DNA of 64,000 bases. It comes from an uncultured Aggregatibacter sp. (GTDB taxonomy: Bacteria; Pseudomonadota; Gammaproteobacteria; Enterobacterales; Pasteurellaceae). The notes under the pieces are model-generated. The model was not told the DNA's origin and made no database searches. It saw only the letters and a program-made list of their open reading frames with translations. The translations under genes and the position numbers were made by a program. Of the stretch, positions 8,710 through 17,048 are shown piece by piece (position 1 is the first letter of the stretch; each line of letters opens with the position of its first letter). The stretch lies in contig NZ_CABFLM010000049.1 in the NCBI RefSeq assembly GCF_901873365.1, positions 1 to 64,000 on the forward strand. Direction: 5' to 3'.

Positions 8710-8757
8710 ATGAGCATAAATGCAATAGATCCCCATGATGATCACGGTTTATTAAGC

Positions 8758-8833
8758 AAAAAAAAGTGCCTCACAGAGGCACTACTCGGAAAGCAAAATA
8801 TGTTTGGCTATTTTTATAGCACTTGTTTTTATA
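8758..8833 (-). ncRNA. Candidate small RNA with its own promoter and terminator
   Basis: On the minus strand a promoter (TTGCGT at 8868-8863, 17-base spacer, TATGCT at 8845-8840) would start transcription near 8833. The RNA would hold a hairpin GCTAT-AAAA-ATAGC (8820-8807), an A/U-rich single-stranded stretch, and a perfect terminator AGTGCCTC-TGT-GAGGCACT followed by seven or eight U (8783-8758). That is the layout of Hfq-binding small RNAs. No protein gene on this strand can own the terminator. A CRP-like site is centred about 60 bases upstream of the start. Sequence does not match a small RNA I know. Confidence 0.5.
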
Positions 8834-8839
8834 GGGTTA

Positions 8840-8868
8840 AGCATACTCAACGCCACCTAACAACGCAA
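8840..8868 (-). promoter_or_regulatory. Promoter of the candidate small RNA
   Basis: TTGCGT (8868-8863) and TATGCT (8845-8840) on the minus strand, 17 bases apart; both hexamers are moderate matches. Its value comes from lying at the right distance before an otherwise orphan terminator. Confidence 0.4.
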
Positions 8869-8882
8869 ACGCTTATTTACAA

Positions 8883-8904
8883 ATTTGTGAACTAACTCAC
8901 GCTT
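8883..8904. promoter_or_regulatory. CRP (cAMP receptor protein) binding site
   Basis: TGTGA-ACTAAC-TCACG (8886-8901) matches the CRP consensus TGTGA-N6-TCACA at 9 of 10 positions, with flanking T and A/T bases. It lies 88 bases before scrB, suitable for activating a promoter with a -10 near 8941-8946, and at about -60 for the divergent candidate small-RNA promoter. Control of a sugar hydrolase gene by CRP fits established carbon regulation. Confidence 0.65.
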
Positions 8905-8989
8905 TTAAATGATTTATTTTCACCAAACAGCGTCGCGTGATATTTAGCTTTCTCACGATAAGCCTCCCCCGTCCAAACGGAGAAATCCC

Positions 8990-10444
8990 ATGCAGATTTT
9001 TAACAATGGCAAATACAAAAGTATCCTTGCGGCAGAATCCGGTGAACTTGCGGACATTGCGCAAACCGTGCAAAAAGACAAGGATTTTCGACCGCACTTT
9101 CATATTGCGCCACCCACCGGACTAATGAACGATCCTAACGGTCTCATCTTTGATGGCGAGAAATATCACCTTTTTTATCAATGGTTTCCTTTTGATGCCA
9201 TACACGGCATGAAACATTGGAAACATTTAATCACCAAAGATTTCCAACATTATCAATCTGCTGACGATCTCATTCCTTGTGAGCTTTTTGAATCTCACGG
9301 CTGTTATTCCGGTGGCGCGTTAAAAGTCGATGATAAATTAGCCATGTTTTATACCGGTAACACCCGTCGCCCAAGCGATAATCAGCGTATGCCGTTCCAA
9401 AATTTAGCCATTTTCGATCTTGATGGAAAATTGATCAGCAAGCGTCCATTAATTGAAAATGCGCCTGAAGGCTATACGGAACACGTTCGCGATCCGAAAC
9501 CTTATTTCACTGAAAACGGTAAAATCCGTTTTATCTGCGGTGCACAACGGGAAAATCTCACCGGCACGGCGATTATTTTTGAAATGGACGATCTTGAAGA
9601 TACACCGCGTTTGCTAGGTGAGCTTTCCTTGCCGGCGTTTGATAATACCAATGTATTTATGTGGGAATGCCCTGATTTGTTGAAACTGGGCGATAAAGAT
9701 GTGTTTATTTGGTCGCCTCAAGGCAAAGATCGTGAAGCGCATCAATTCCAAAATAATTACCATGCGACTTATGCGGTGGGGAAATTAACGGAGTTAACCT
9801 TTGACGCAGAATATATCGGCGAGTTGGATCAAGGCTTTGATTTCTATGCCCCACAAACCTTCGGCGGTTTGAATAATAAAACCCATGCTGTGCTTTTCGG
9901 CTGGATTGGTTTGCCGGATTTAACCTATCCAACGGACAAATTCAAATGGCATTCTGCCTTAACCTTGCCGCGAGAATTACGCTTAGAAGGCGCTAAAATC
10001 TATCAACGCCCGATTGCAAAAATCTATGAAAACTTGACCGCACTTTCAACGTTTCATCTTAATAAAAACATTGAAATTGCTGATTTAGATCGTGCCTATG
10101 TCAAATTTGAGGCTAATCACCAAGCTTTTGATTTAACCTTCTTCCAAAATGACAAAGGACAATCCTTGCGTCTTTCTTATAAAAACGGCGTGATTTGCTT
10201 AGATCGCAGCCAAAGCGAGCAAACCGAACTCATGGAAACATTCGGCAGTAAGCGTTTTTGTGAAATCGCAAACCTACAAACCGTAGAAATATTCTTTGAT
10301 CGTTCCATTGTGGAAATTTTCTTCAATCACGGTGAAAAAGCCATGACATCAAGATTTTTCATTGAAAACAGAAAAAATACTATGACCGGCAGTCGCCCAT
10401 TGGATTTAATGGTCGGCTATTTACCGGTCATTCACTCTATCTAA
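8990..10444 (+). CDS. scrB: Sucrose-6-phosphate hydrolase (GH32 family)
   Basis: Cytoplasmic glycoside hydrolase of 484 residues predicted to split sucrose-6-phosphate, or a related beta-fructoside, into glucose-6-phosphate and fructose. The GH32 catalytic triad is visible: nucleophile Asp48 in MNDPNG, transition-state stabiliser Asp168 in VRDP, and acid/base Glu226 in WECPD. A five-bladed propeller domain is followed by the C-terminal beta-sandwich from about residue 345. There is no signal peptide. The ATG follows GGAGA. The usual partners, the sucrose PTS permease (scrA) and repressor (scrR), are not adjacent, so the substrate route is unclear. It converges with prmB, leaving 14 bases between them. 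Confidence 0.88.
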   Translation: MQIFNNGKYKSILAAESGELADIAQTVQKDKDFRPHFHIAPPTGLMNDPNGLIFDGEKYHLFYQWFPFDAIHGMKHWKHLITKDFQHYQSADDLIPCELFESHGCYSGGALKVDDKLAMFYTGNTRRPSDNQRMPFQNLAIFDLDGKLISKRPLIENAPEGYTEHVRDPKPYFTENGKIRFICGAQRENLTGTAIIFEMDDLEDTPRLLGELSLPAFDNTNVFMWECPDLLKLGDKDVFIWSPQGKDREAHQFQNNYHATYAVGKLTELTFDAEYIGELDQGFDFYAPQTFGGLNNKTHAVLFGWIGLPDLTYPTDKFKWHSALTLPRELRLEGAKIYQRPIAKIYENLTALSTFHLNKNIEIADLDRAYVKFEANHQAFDLTFFQNDKGQSLRLSYKNGVICLDRSQSEQTELMETFGSKRFCEIANLQTVEIFFDRSIVEIFFNHGEKAMTSRFFIENRKNTMTGSRPLDLMVGYLPVIHSI

Positions 10445-10458
10445 ATAAAATAGGCACC

Positions 10459-11409
10459 TTAAGCAAATGCCGCTTGATGTTCAAGCAATTGGGCTTTGGT
10501 TAAGGCGAATACACCCACGCCGCCATTGGCGAGTTCAAGCCAGTTAAACGGCACTTGTGGGAATTGTTCAATTAAATGTACCATGCTGTTGCCCACTTCG
10601 CAGACTAATACACCATCGTCCGCTAAGTAATTCGGCGCTAGGCGTAGGATTTCTTTAGTGATAGTTAACCCATCATTGCCGGAGCCGAGAGCCATTTCCG
10701 GTTCGTAGTGAAATTCTTCCGGCATATCGGAGAGATCTTCTAGATCCACATAAGGTGGATTAGTGACAATGAGATCATACTGTTCTTCCAATAAACGGGA
10801 GAATAAATCCGATTGAATCGGGAAGACGCGGTGAGTTAAATTGTGGCGTTCAATGTTGATTTCGGCAACATTTAACGCATCAAAAGAAAGATCAACGGCA
10901 TCCACATCGGCTTCAGGGAAGCGCTCCGCACAGGCGATCGCAATACAGCCGCTGCCGGTACACATATCTAAAATGCGTTGCGGCTCATGCGTTAATAAGC
11001 CGGCGAACCCTTGTTCAATCAAGGCACTGATGGGAGAGCGAGGAACAATCACGCGTTCATCCACATAAAACTCTAAGCCGCAGAACCAAGCACGGTGAAT
11101 TAAGTAAGCGACAGGAATGCGTTTTTCAATGCGGATGATGACCAAGCGGATGATTTCGAGCTTTTCTGCCGTCGTGAGTCGGGTGTCATACAATTCGCTT
11201 GGGAAATCTGGCGGTAGGTGCAAGGTAGCTAAGACCAGTTGTTGTGCTTCATCCCAAGCATTGTCGTAGCCGTGTCCGTAGTAAATGTCGGCACGATTGA
11301 AGGTGCTGTAGCACCAACGTAGAAAATCTTTGATCGTGTGCAGTTCTTCTTGCACGTTGGTGGAATAAATATCGTCAATAAGTTCCTGATTGAAGGTAAT
11401 TTGGTTCAT
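10459..11409 (-). CDS. prmB: 50S ribosomal protein L3 N5-glutamine methyltransferase
   Basis: SAM-dependent methyltransferase of 316 residues that modifies a glutamine of ribosomal protein L3. The class I fold is visible with the SAM-binding loop LDMCTGSGCIAIACAE and the catalytic NPPY motif (TNPPYVD, near residue 214), which binds the target glutamine. The N-terminal helical domain (residues 1-100) is of the PrmB type and distinguishes it from the related PrmC. It is divergent from smrB, an arrangement also found in E. coli (yfcB/yfcN). Confidence 0.94.
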   Translation of the reverse strand: MNQITFNQELIDDIYSTNVQEELHTIKDFLRWCYSTFNRADIYYGHGYDNAWDEAQQLVLATLHLPPDFPSELYDTRLTTAEKLEIIRLVIIRIEKRIPVAYLIHRAWFCGLEFYVDERVIVPRSPISALIEQGFAGLLTHEPQRILDMCTGSGCIAIACAERFPEADVDAVDLSFDALNVAEINIERHNLTHRVFPIQSDLFSRLLEEQYDLIVTNPPYVDLEDLSDMPEEFHYEPEMALGSGNDGLTITKEILRLAPNYLADDGVLVCEVGNSMVHLIEQFPQVPFNWLELANGGVGVFALTKAQLLEHQAAFA

Positions 11410-11471
11410 GATTTGCTCGTATCAATGTTAAAATTGCGCGTAGTTATACCATATTTGAGATAGGAAACGAA

Positions 11472-11978
11472 ATGTTAGATGAGGAAGCAATTTCCCTGTT
11501 TCGCGCTGAAATGAAAGGCGTGAAACCGTTAAAACAGGATACTTTTGTGGCGGCACGCCCCCATAAAAAGAAAGCACTGGCAACAATAAAAGAACAGCGT
11601 GAACAACAGGACACGTTATTTTATTTTTCTGATGAATATGAGCCGTTGTTAAATGAGGAAAGTGCGGTCAAATATTTGCGTGAAAATGAAGATTCCCATT
11701 TGTTGAAACAATTACGGCGTGGCGATTTTTCACCGGAGATTTTTTTGGATTTGCATGGCTTAACGCGTGAACAGGCAAAATTAGAGCTGGCGGCATTAAT
11801 TCAAACCTGCGAGAAAGAGCATCTTTATTGCGCCAGTATCATGACAGGTTACGGCACTTATACGTTAAAACGCCAGATTCCCCGTTGGCTAGTGCAACAC
11901 CCGAAAGTGCGAGCATTGCACCAAGCCCCAAAGGAATGGGGCGGTGAGGCAGCCATTTTGATCCTGATTGATGTTTAA
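11472..11978 (+). CDS. smrB: SmrB-type endonuclease of ribosome rescue
   Basis: 168-residue protein with a C-terminal Smr domain. In E. coli SmrB is recruited to collided ribosomes and cleaves the mRNA between them. The DLHG motif (LDLHGLTREQAKLEL, near residues 93-107) is intact. The second Smr motif, usually HGxG, reads TGYGTY here, while flanking sequence (QIPRWLVQHP, HQAPKEWGGEAA) is strongly conserved, so this may be a lineage trait and not decay. The ATG follows AGGAAACGAA. Its last four bases overlap the convergent yccS gene. Confidence 0.88.
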   Translation: MLDEEAISLFRAEMKGVKPLKQDTFVAARPHKKKALATIKEQREQQDTLFYFSDEYEPLLNEESAVKYLRENEDSHLLKQLRRGDFSPEIFLDLHGLTREQAKLELAALIQTCEKEHLYCASIMTGYGTYTLKRQIPRWLVQHPKVRALHQAPKEWGGEAAILILIDV

Positions 11979-14116
11979 CAACATTTATGAACGGCATGGT
12001 AAAGCGGCGGTAAAATTTGGTTGATCATGCTAAGTTGCTGCATTGGAATGTGTCCTTGCAGCTGTGCCACTTTATGATTTTTTTCTAAATGGCTTTGTGC
12101 CTGTTTTAAACTCACTTCAATGTTATTTTGTAATTTCTCGAAAACCATCGGTGTAAGCTGTTCAATATGCTCTAAAATGTAAATAATTTTCTTCGCTGCC
12201 GGATAAAACTCCGCCAAGAAAAAGGTGCTTTGTTGCATTTGTTTCATTTTACTGCGGTAAGCCCCTAGCGTAGAAATGTAACTCAGCAGAGAATAGTTAA
12301 TTTTTAAAAGCTCAAATCCTGCCTGTAAATGCGCCTGATATTTTTTCGGCTCATGGTTCATATTGGAGATGGTAGCGCTTAATGCCGAAGCATATTCATG
12401 GGCATAGCGGCGGGCAATTCGGTATTTCAAGTTATCGCCTTTGCCAAACTGTAATTGACTGATGATATACAACAAATATTTCGCATCGCTTTTGATTGCC
12501 TGACGGCTAACTTTATCCAATTGCAAATACTTCCAATCCGGCCATAAGTAAGACACGGCAAACCAAGAAATGGTCGCCCCGATCAGGGTGTCAATGACGC
12601 GAGAATAAAGCGCTTGTTCCACATTAAATCCCATCACATCAAAGCTGAAAATAACCTGTAAGGTAATGAAGAAGGTGGAAAAGCTGTAATTATTGGTACG
12701 GAAAAAGAAAAAGAGCGTGCTGGTCAGCACGATTAAGCCTAATTGTAACTCCAGTGTCGGATTCGCATAAGGTAGAAGTGATGCCAGAATGACGCCAAGA
12801 ATGGTGCCGACAATGCGTTGTTTTAAACGCAGTTTAGTGGCCGTGTAGTTGGGCTGACAAACAAAAACAGCGGTTAATAACACCCAATACGCCCGATCTA
12901 ACGGCAAAAATTCGCCGATGGTGCAACAAATAAACACCACAATCGACAAACGTACCGCATGGCGAAAGAGTTGCGAATTGAAATTAAAGTGGCTACGCAG
13001 GGCAAGCAGGATATTTTTAAAGCCGGTAATTTGTTCCGTATAAATTTGAGCCGTATCGGTTTGTTCCAACTCGTTCACTTCTTGATCAATATGACGTAAT
13101 TGATAGTCAACGCTTTTTAAATTATCCAGTAATGTTTGGAGATTGATAAGATTTTCGGTTTCTTCAATATGGCTATTACTATAAAGCTCGAACGATTGAT
13201 TTAATCCGTTAATGGCTTTTTCTAAACGCAGGTCATAACGGTAGGTTTTATTTTGTTGCAAACTTAGGGCAATATCACGGCACGCTTGGGCTTGGAGTTC
13301 CAGTAAGCGTTGAATCCGAAAAATTAAATCGGTATTTTTCAGGTGCTCCGCAAGGGTTTGGTAATCAAAATGATTGGAACTAATGCGCTCATGAATATCT
13401 TGCGCAGAGAAATAATAGCGAATCATTTTGGTCGTACGGCTGTGGCGGTGTTGTCCTCGGATACGATAAAACAGCGCCGTTCTCGTCTCATTAAATGCAC
13501 TTATCAGTTCACTATTTTTCATTGCCATGGCGATATGCTTATTTTCAATTTGCTCAATATCGTCAGGATCAAAAAAAGTGGCTTTCGCATCAAGGTAATT
13601 GGCTAGTGCAATAAACGATTTTGCAACGCTTTCCTGTACGGGACGGTTAGGAAAAAATAAATGCACACAAAGGGTGGTTACGCTATAAAGCAATGTTCCG
13701 CACAAAATCATTAATGGATTCATATACCACACGGTTTCCGGCAAATACGTCAGTGTGGTGTATAGCGCGACGACTAACGTACCGAACGCGATGGTGCTAT
13801 AACGTTGTCCGATTGCCCCAATCATGGTGAAAACAAAGGTCATCGCCGTCATCAACACCATAAATTGGAAATTATGGTTGATACTCAGCTGCACACTGAT
13901 GGTAGAAACTGAAAATGCGAGCAGCGTATAAAATACATTTTTGATTCGACCGGTTAATCGGTTATCTAAATCCACCAAACCGCCGGCAATAATGCCCAAG
14001 ACCAAGGGCATACTTTGCTCGGAAATATCAAAATACCAAATGGCAATCACCGCCAAATTGACGGCAATAAAAATCGGAATGGAGGCAATCACTTTTGCAT
14101 TAAACCAGTGATTCAT
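11975..14116 (-). CDS. yccS: YccS-type inner membrane protein (FUSC family)
   Basis: 713-residue inner membrane protein of the YccS/YhfK group (E. coli YccS is 717 residues). Two blocks of hydrophobic segments (residues about 10-160 and 390-520) are each followed by a long helical cytoplasmic region, the duplicated layout of FUSC/aromatic-acid exporter-like proteins. Function is unproven; transport of an organic compound is inferred from the family. It lies 15 bases downstream of yccF, and the two form an operon as in E. coli. Confidence 0.88.
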   Translation of the reverse strand: MNHWFNAKVIASIPIFIAVNLAVIAIWYFDISEQSMPLVLGIIAGGLVDLDNRLTGRIKNVFYTLLAFSVSTISVQLSINHNFQFMVLMTAMTFVFTMIGAIGQRYSTIAFGTLVVALYTTLTYLPETVWYMNPLMILCGTLLYSVTTLCVHLFFPNRPVQESVAKSFIALANYLDAKATFFDPDDIEQIENKHIAMAMKNSELISAFNETRTALFYRIRGQHRHSRTTKMIRYYFSAQDIHERISSNHFDYQTLAEHLKNTDLIFRIQRLLELQAQACRDIALSLQQNKTYRYDLRLEKAINGLNQSFELYSNSHIEETENLINLQTLLDNLKSVDYQLRHIDQEVNELEQTDTAQIYTEQITGFKNILLALRSHFNFNSQLFRHAVRLSIVVFICCTIGEFLPLDRAYWVLLTAVFVCQPNYTATKLRLKQRIVGTILGVILASLLPYANPTLELQLGLIVLTSTLFFFFRTNNYSFSTFFITLQVIFSFDVMGFNVEQALYSRVIDTLIGATISWFAVSYLWPDWKYLQLDKVSRQAIKSDAKYLLYIISQLQFGKGDNLKYRIARRYAHEYASALSATISNMNHEPKKYQAHLQAGFELLKINYSLLSYISTLGAYRSKMKQMQQSTFFLAEFYPAAKKIIYILEHIEQLTPMVFEKLQNNIEVSLKQAQSHLEKNHKVAQLQGHIPMQQLSMINQILPPLYHAVHKCC

Positions 14117-14131
14117 GCGAAATCCTTAAGA

Positions 14132-14587
14132 CTACTTATAAAAACGATCATATTGCATTGCGTGTTGTTGACGAATCAAATCCACCATCGCTTTAGGAAC
14201 AACCCGTTGCCCCACAGGAAATAACGCAATTCTGGCGATATGGAAATTTGCCAAGCCGGTTGGGATACCGATGATGGTTAGACATTGAGAAATGCCACAA
14301 AAAACATGAGCAAGAAACAGCCACCAACCGAAAAGAATGAACCAGACAACATTGAGTAACGATCCGAGAGAATTTCCCACCGCACTTTTGGGTTCTAAAT
14401 ACTTCACATGAATCAAATCGTTGCCAAAGGGAACCAATGACATTTTACAAATTTCCCAACAACTACGCGTATAAGGCAATGTAACGATCAAGACGGCACT
14501 CATGAGGGTAGCGAATAGCCAACCTAAGGTTGTCGCGAATCCCCCAAGGACAAAATTGAGAATATTTAAAATCAGGCTCAAATTCAT
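14132..14587 (-). CDS. yccF: YccF-type inner membrane protein
   Basis: 151-residue protein with four hydrophobic segments, arranged as two similar halves each with a GW-rich turn (FGWWLFLAHVFCGISQCLTI and the equivalent first half). This matches the YccF domain family. Function is unknown. The gene sits between mgsA (8 bases upstream) and yccS (15 bases downstream). The helicase gene helD that follows yccF in E. coli is missing here. An uptake sequence lies inside the gene near 14386. Confidence 0.87.
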   Translation of the reverse strand: MNLSLILNILNFVLGGFATTLGWLFATLMSAVLIVTLPYTRSCWEICKMSLVPFGNDLIHVKYLEPKSAVGNSLGSLLNVVWFILFGWWLFLAHVFCGISQCLTIIGIPTGLANFHIARIALFPVGQRVVPKAMVDLIRQQHAMQYDRFYK

Positions 14588-14595
14588 AACAATAT

Positions 14596-15054
14596 CTATT
14601 TTAAGCGTTCGTTTAAATAACCTTGATAGTCCGGAATACGAATATCGCAGGTGTCGTTAAAGAGTGGTGAAGAAACCAGAAAATCGGCACTTGCCATATT
14701 CATTGCAACAGGAATATTCCAAACGGTGGCAATACGCATTAAAGCTTTAACATCGGGATCATGCGGTACGGCATTCATCGGGTCCCAGAAGAAAATCATT
14801 AAGTCAATTTTGTTTTCAGCGATTAAGCCACCGAGTTGTTGATCCCCGCCCATTGGACCGCTGAGCAAACTATTGACGGTCAAACCGGTTTCACGATGAA
14901 TAAGATTCCCTGTGGTACCGGTGCCATAGAGCGTGTGGTTTGCCAAAAAAGTGCGGTGCGTTTTACACCAGTTTATCAAATCCGCTTTACAGTGGTCATG
15001 CGCCACTAAGGCAATGTGTTTATTCGCCGACAATGTGCGATAGGTCGTTTGCAT
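14596..15054 (-). CDS. mgsA: Methylglyoxal synthase
   Basis: Converts dihydroxyacetone phosphate to methylglyoxal and phosphate, a bypass that relieves sugar-phosphate stress. The 152-residue product matches the E. coli length and has the N-terminal HIALVAHDHCK segment, the GTGTTGNLI phosphate-binding loop and the GPMGGDQQLGGLIAE motif, which holds the catalytic aspartate, followed by FFWDPMNAVPHDPDVKAL. All are diagnostic. First gene of the mgsA-yccF-yccS operon on the minus strand. Confidence 0.96.
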   Translation of the reverse strand: MQTTYRTLSANKHIALVAHDHCKADLINWCKTHRTFLANHTLYGTGTTGNLIHRETGLTVNSLLSGPMGGDQQLGGLIAENKIDLMIFFWDPMNAVPHDPDVKALMRIATVWNIPVAMNMASADFLVSSPLFNDTCDIRIPDYQGYLNERLK

Positions 15055-15070
15055 AAGTGCTCCTAAAATA

Positions 15071-15096
15071 AAAAGTGAGCGAACAAGCTCACTTTT
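15071..15096 (-). terminator. Intrinsic terminator of the yccT-like gene
   Basis: On the minus strand AAAAGTGAGC and GCTCACTTTT form a perfect 10-bp stem with a 6-base loop, followed by TATTTTA. It lies 30 bases after the yccT-like stop and separates it from mgsA. Confidence 0.85.
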
Positions 15097-15127
15097 CGGA
15101 CATCAATGAATGAGAAGAAATCACCGA

Positions 15128-15793
15128 TTATTTTTGTTTTTTCGCCCAATCAATAAAACGTGCTTGGGTTTCTTTATCGGCTTGTTGATACCAATATTGC
15201 AACATTTGTTCTGCCACATTTTCACCTTGTAATGTTACCTTGCCTTTGTTGACTTTACCGGCTGCGGCAGTGCCACCAACAGCCACTGCGGCTGGTGCTG
15301 TACCGGCAAAGGCTGCCACCGCAGCAGGCGCGCCAGAGGCGTTATATTCACTTAAGTCTTTAATTAAGCTCACTGAAGGGAAGAAACCTTCTTGTTTTAA
15401 ATATTCTTGCTGATTCGCAACGTCTCTTCCGGATGGCGTTTTTACGCTGATGATCGGTGCCTGTTTAAATGCATTTACATCACGTTCATTTTGTAAACGA
15501 GGCGCAGAAATAACGATATCATCAGGGGTTCCCTGAAATGCCACAACGATCGGATCAGACTCAAACAAAACACGATCAGAACCGCTTTGAATAATTTCGG
15601 ATACTCGCACGACCACTTGGTGTTTTTGTGTATCATTCACATTAAATGCATGATTCTCTTTTAACATGGATTTAGCCGGTTTTTGACCATCAATGGCTAA
15701 AAAATCAATATTCGATGAACCGGTGACTACGCCGGCAAAGCTCGCCGTACTGGCTAAAAATGTTGCAGCTAATGCAGCGAAACGAAATTTCAT
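15128..15793 (-). CDS. YccT-like periplasmic protein (DUF2057)
   Basis: 221-residue exported protein beginning with a clear signal peptide (MKFRFAALAATFLASTASFA, cleavage near residue 20). The rest is soluble. It matches the DUF2057/YccT family by its N-terminal SSNIDFLAIDGQK region and by position next to mgsA, as in E. coli, where the homologue was linked to curli control; no curli genes are visible here. A low-complexity Ala/Gly/Val linker lies at about 145-175. The upstream in-frame start at 15817 would spoil the signal peptide, so the ATG at 15793 is preferred. Confidence 0.85.
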   Translation of the reverse strand: MKFRFAALAATFLASTASFAGVVTGSSNIDFLAIDGQKPAKSMLKENHAFNVNDTQKHQVVVRVSEIIQSGSDRVLFESDPIVVAFQGTPDDIVISAPRLQNERDVNAFKQAPIISVKTPSGRDVANQQEYLKQEGFFPSVSLIKDLSEYNASGAPAAVAAFAGTAPAAVAVGGTAAAGKVNKGKVTLQGENVAEQMLQYWYQQADKETQARFIDWAKKQK

Positions 15794-15952
15794 ATTTACT
15801 CCTGTTTTGAAGGGCATTCATTAAAATTAGATGACACTCTATAAAATAAAGCGTAGTTTGTATGCTATGCCAAATTAGCGAAAAATGAAAATAAAAAATA
15901 CGTGTTAGGCGTGAGTTTTTGTATTTTTTCGCACATTTTAAGGAGAAAGCTG

Positions 15953-16225
15953 ATGATCAAAAAACGCTTTCGTATTTACGGCTATGTACAAGGTGTTGGG
16001 TTTCGTTATTTTACGTGGAAGCAAGCGCTGAAAATTGGCGTAACGGGCTTTGTGCGTAATCTTGCCGACGGCTCTGTTGAGGTGGTCGCCGTCGGTTCGG
16101 AAAGTCAAATTGAAGCGTTAGATGCTTGGTTACAAGAGGGGCCTCGCACTGCCATCGTGGACGATGTATTTGTAGAAGATTATCTTGGCGAAAAAGAATT
16201 TACGGCGTTTCAAGTGCTACACTGA
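15953..16225 (+). CDS. acyP: Acylphosphatase
   Basis: Small 90-residue enzyme hydrolysing acyl phosphates. The signature GYVQGVGFRYFTW contains the phosphate-binding arginine (near residue 18), and the catalytic asparagine is in VRNLADGSVEV (near residue 36). The ATG follows a strong AAGGAGA site; the open frame upstream to 15902 is not needed. It is in the E. coli-like neighbourhood (yccX beside yccT and tusE). Its 3' end overlaps the convergent afeD gene by 26 bases, and no terminator is seen between them. Confidence 0.95.
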   Translation: MIKKRFRIYGYVQGVGFRYFTWKQALKIGVTGFVRNLADGSVEVVAVGSESQIEALDAWLQEGPRTAIVDDVFVEDYLGEKEFTAFQVLH

Positions 16226-17048
16226 AACGCAGTTTGATTTTGCTATAAATAAGTGCGGTTAAAAATACCGCTGCTTGTAACAAAATAATGCAAGGGCCTG
16301 TCGCACCGTCAATGTGATAGCTGATAATCGTCCCGAAGATACTGGTGCTGATAGAGGTTGCCAAGGCAATGGCAATCATATGATCAAAGCGCTTGGTTAA
16401 AATAAATGCGGTAATACCTGGTGAAATAAGCATCGCAACGACTAAGATCACGCCCACCACTTGCATGGCGCTGACAATAGTTAAGGCAAGGAGAATCAGC
16501 AAGCTGTAATGCAAAAGTCGAGGCGATAAGCCAACGATTTTCGCTTGCGTAGCATCAAAACAATAAAGTAAAAAATCTTTTCGACGTAAAAAAACAACCC
16601 AAAAAACGACCGCACTGATGACGAGCGTTTGCAACATTTCCGCATCGCTTACGCCAAGCAAGTTACCAAATAAAATATGGGTTAAATGTTGATCCGTTTC
16701 AATTTTGCTAAACAAGACAATCCCGAGCGCAAACATGCCTGAAAAGACAATTCCCATGGCGGTATCTTCTTTAATACGACTGTTTTCTTTTAAATAACCT
16801 ACGCAAACAGAACAGGTTAAACCCGCAACAAAGGCACCGATAGCTAAGGGCAATCCTAACCAAAACGCCACCACAATACCCGGCAGAACGGCATGAGAAA
16901 TGGCATCGCCCATTAACGACCAACCTTTTAATACTAAATAGCAGGAGAGCATGGCGCAAATAATGGAGACTAATAACGCTGTAATTAATGCGTTTTGCAT
17001 AAAGGGATAGGCGAAAGGCTCGGTGAACCATTGATAAATAGCGTTCAT
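16200..17048 (-). CDS. afeD: Iron/manganese ABC transporter permease, AfeD/YfeD type
   Basis: Membrane permease of 282 residues, ABC-3 family, for chelated iron or manganese. About eight hydrophobic segments are visible, with the family signature SLMGDAISHAVLPGIVVAF near residues 43-61 and QVVGVILVVAMLISPG in the second half. It is a paralogue of the adjacent AfeC. The start overlaps the afeC stop by 4 bases. Last gene of afeABCD. Confidence 0.92.
   Translation of the reverse strand: MNAIYQWFTEPFAYPFMQNALITALLVSIICAMLSCYLVLKGWSLMGDAISHAVLPGIVVAFWLGLPLAIGAFVAGLTCSVCVGYLKENSRIKEDTAMGIVFSGMFALGIVLFSKIETDQHLTHILFGNLLGVSDAEMLQTLVISAVVFWVVFLRRKDFLLYCFDATQAKIVGLSPRLLHYSLLILLALTIVSAMQVVGVILVVAMLISPGITAFILTKRFDHMIAIALATSISTSIFGTIISYHIDGATGPCIILLQAAVFLTALIYSKIKLRFSVALETP

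Noticed and set aside
8710..8895. 61-residue plus-strand frame between the transporter gene and scrB
   Set aside because: No ribosome site and no recognisable protein; it crosses the minus-strand terminator and hairpin that suggest a small RNA.
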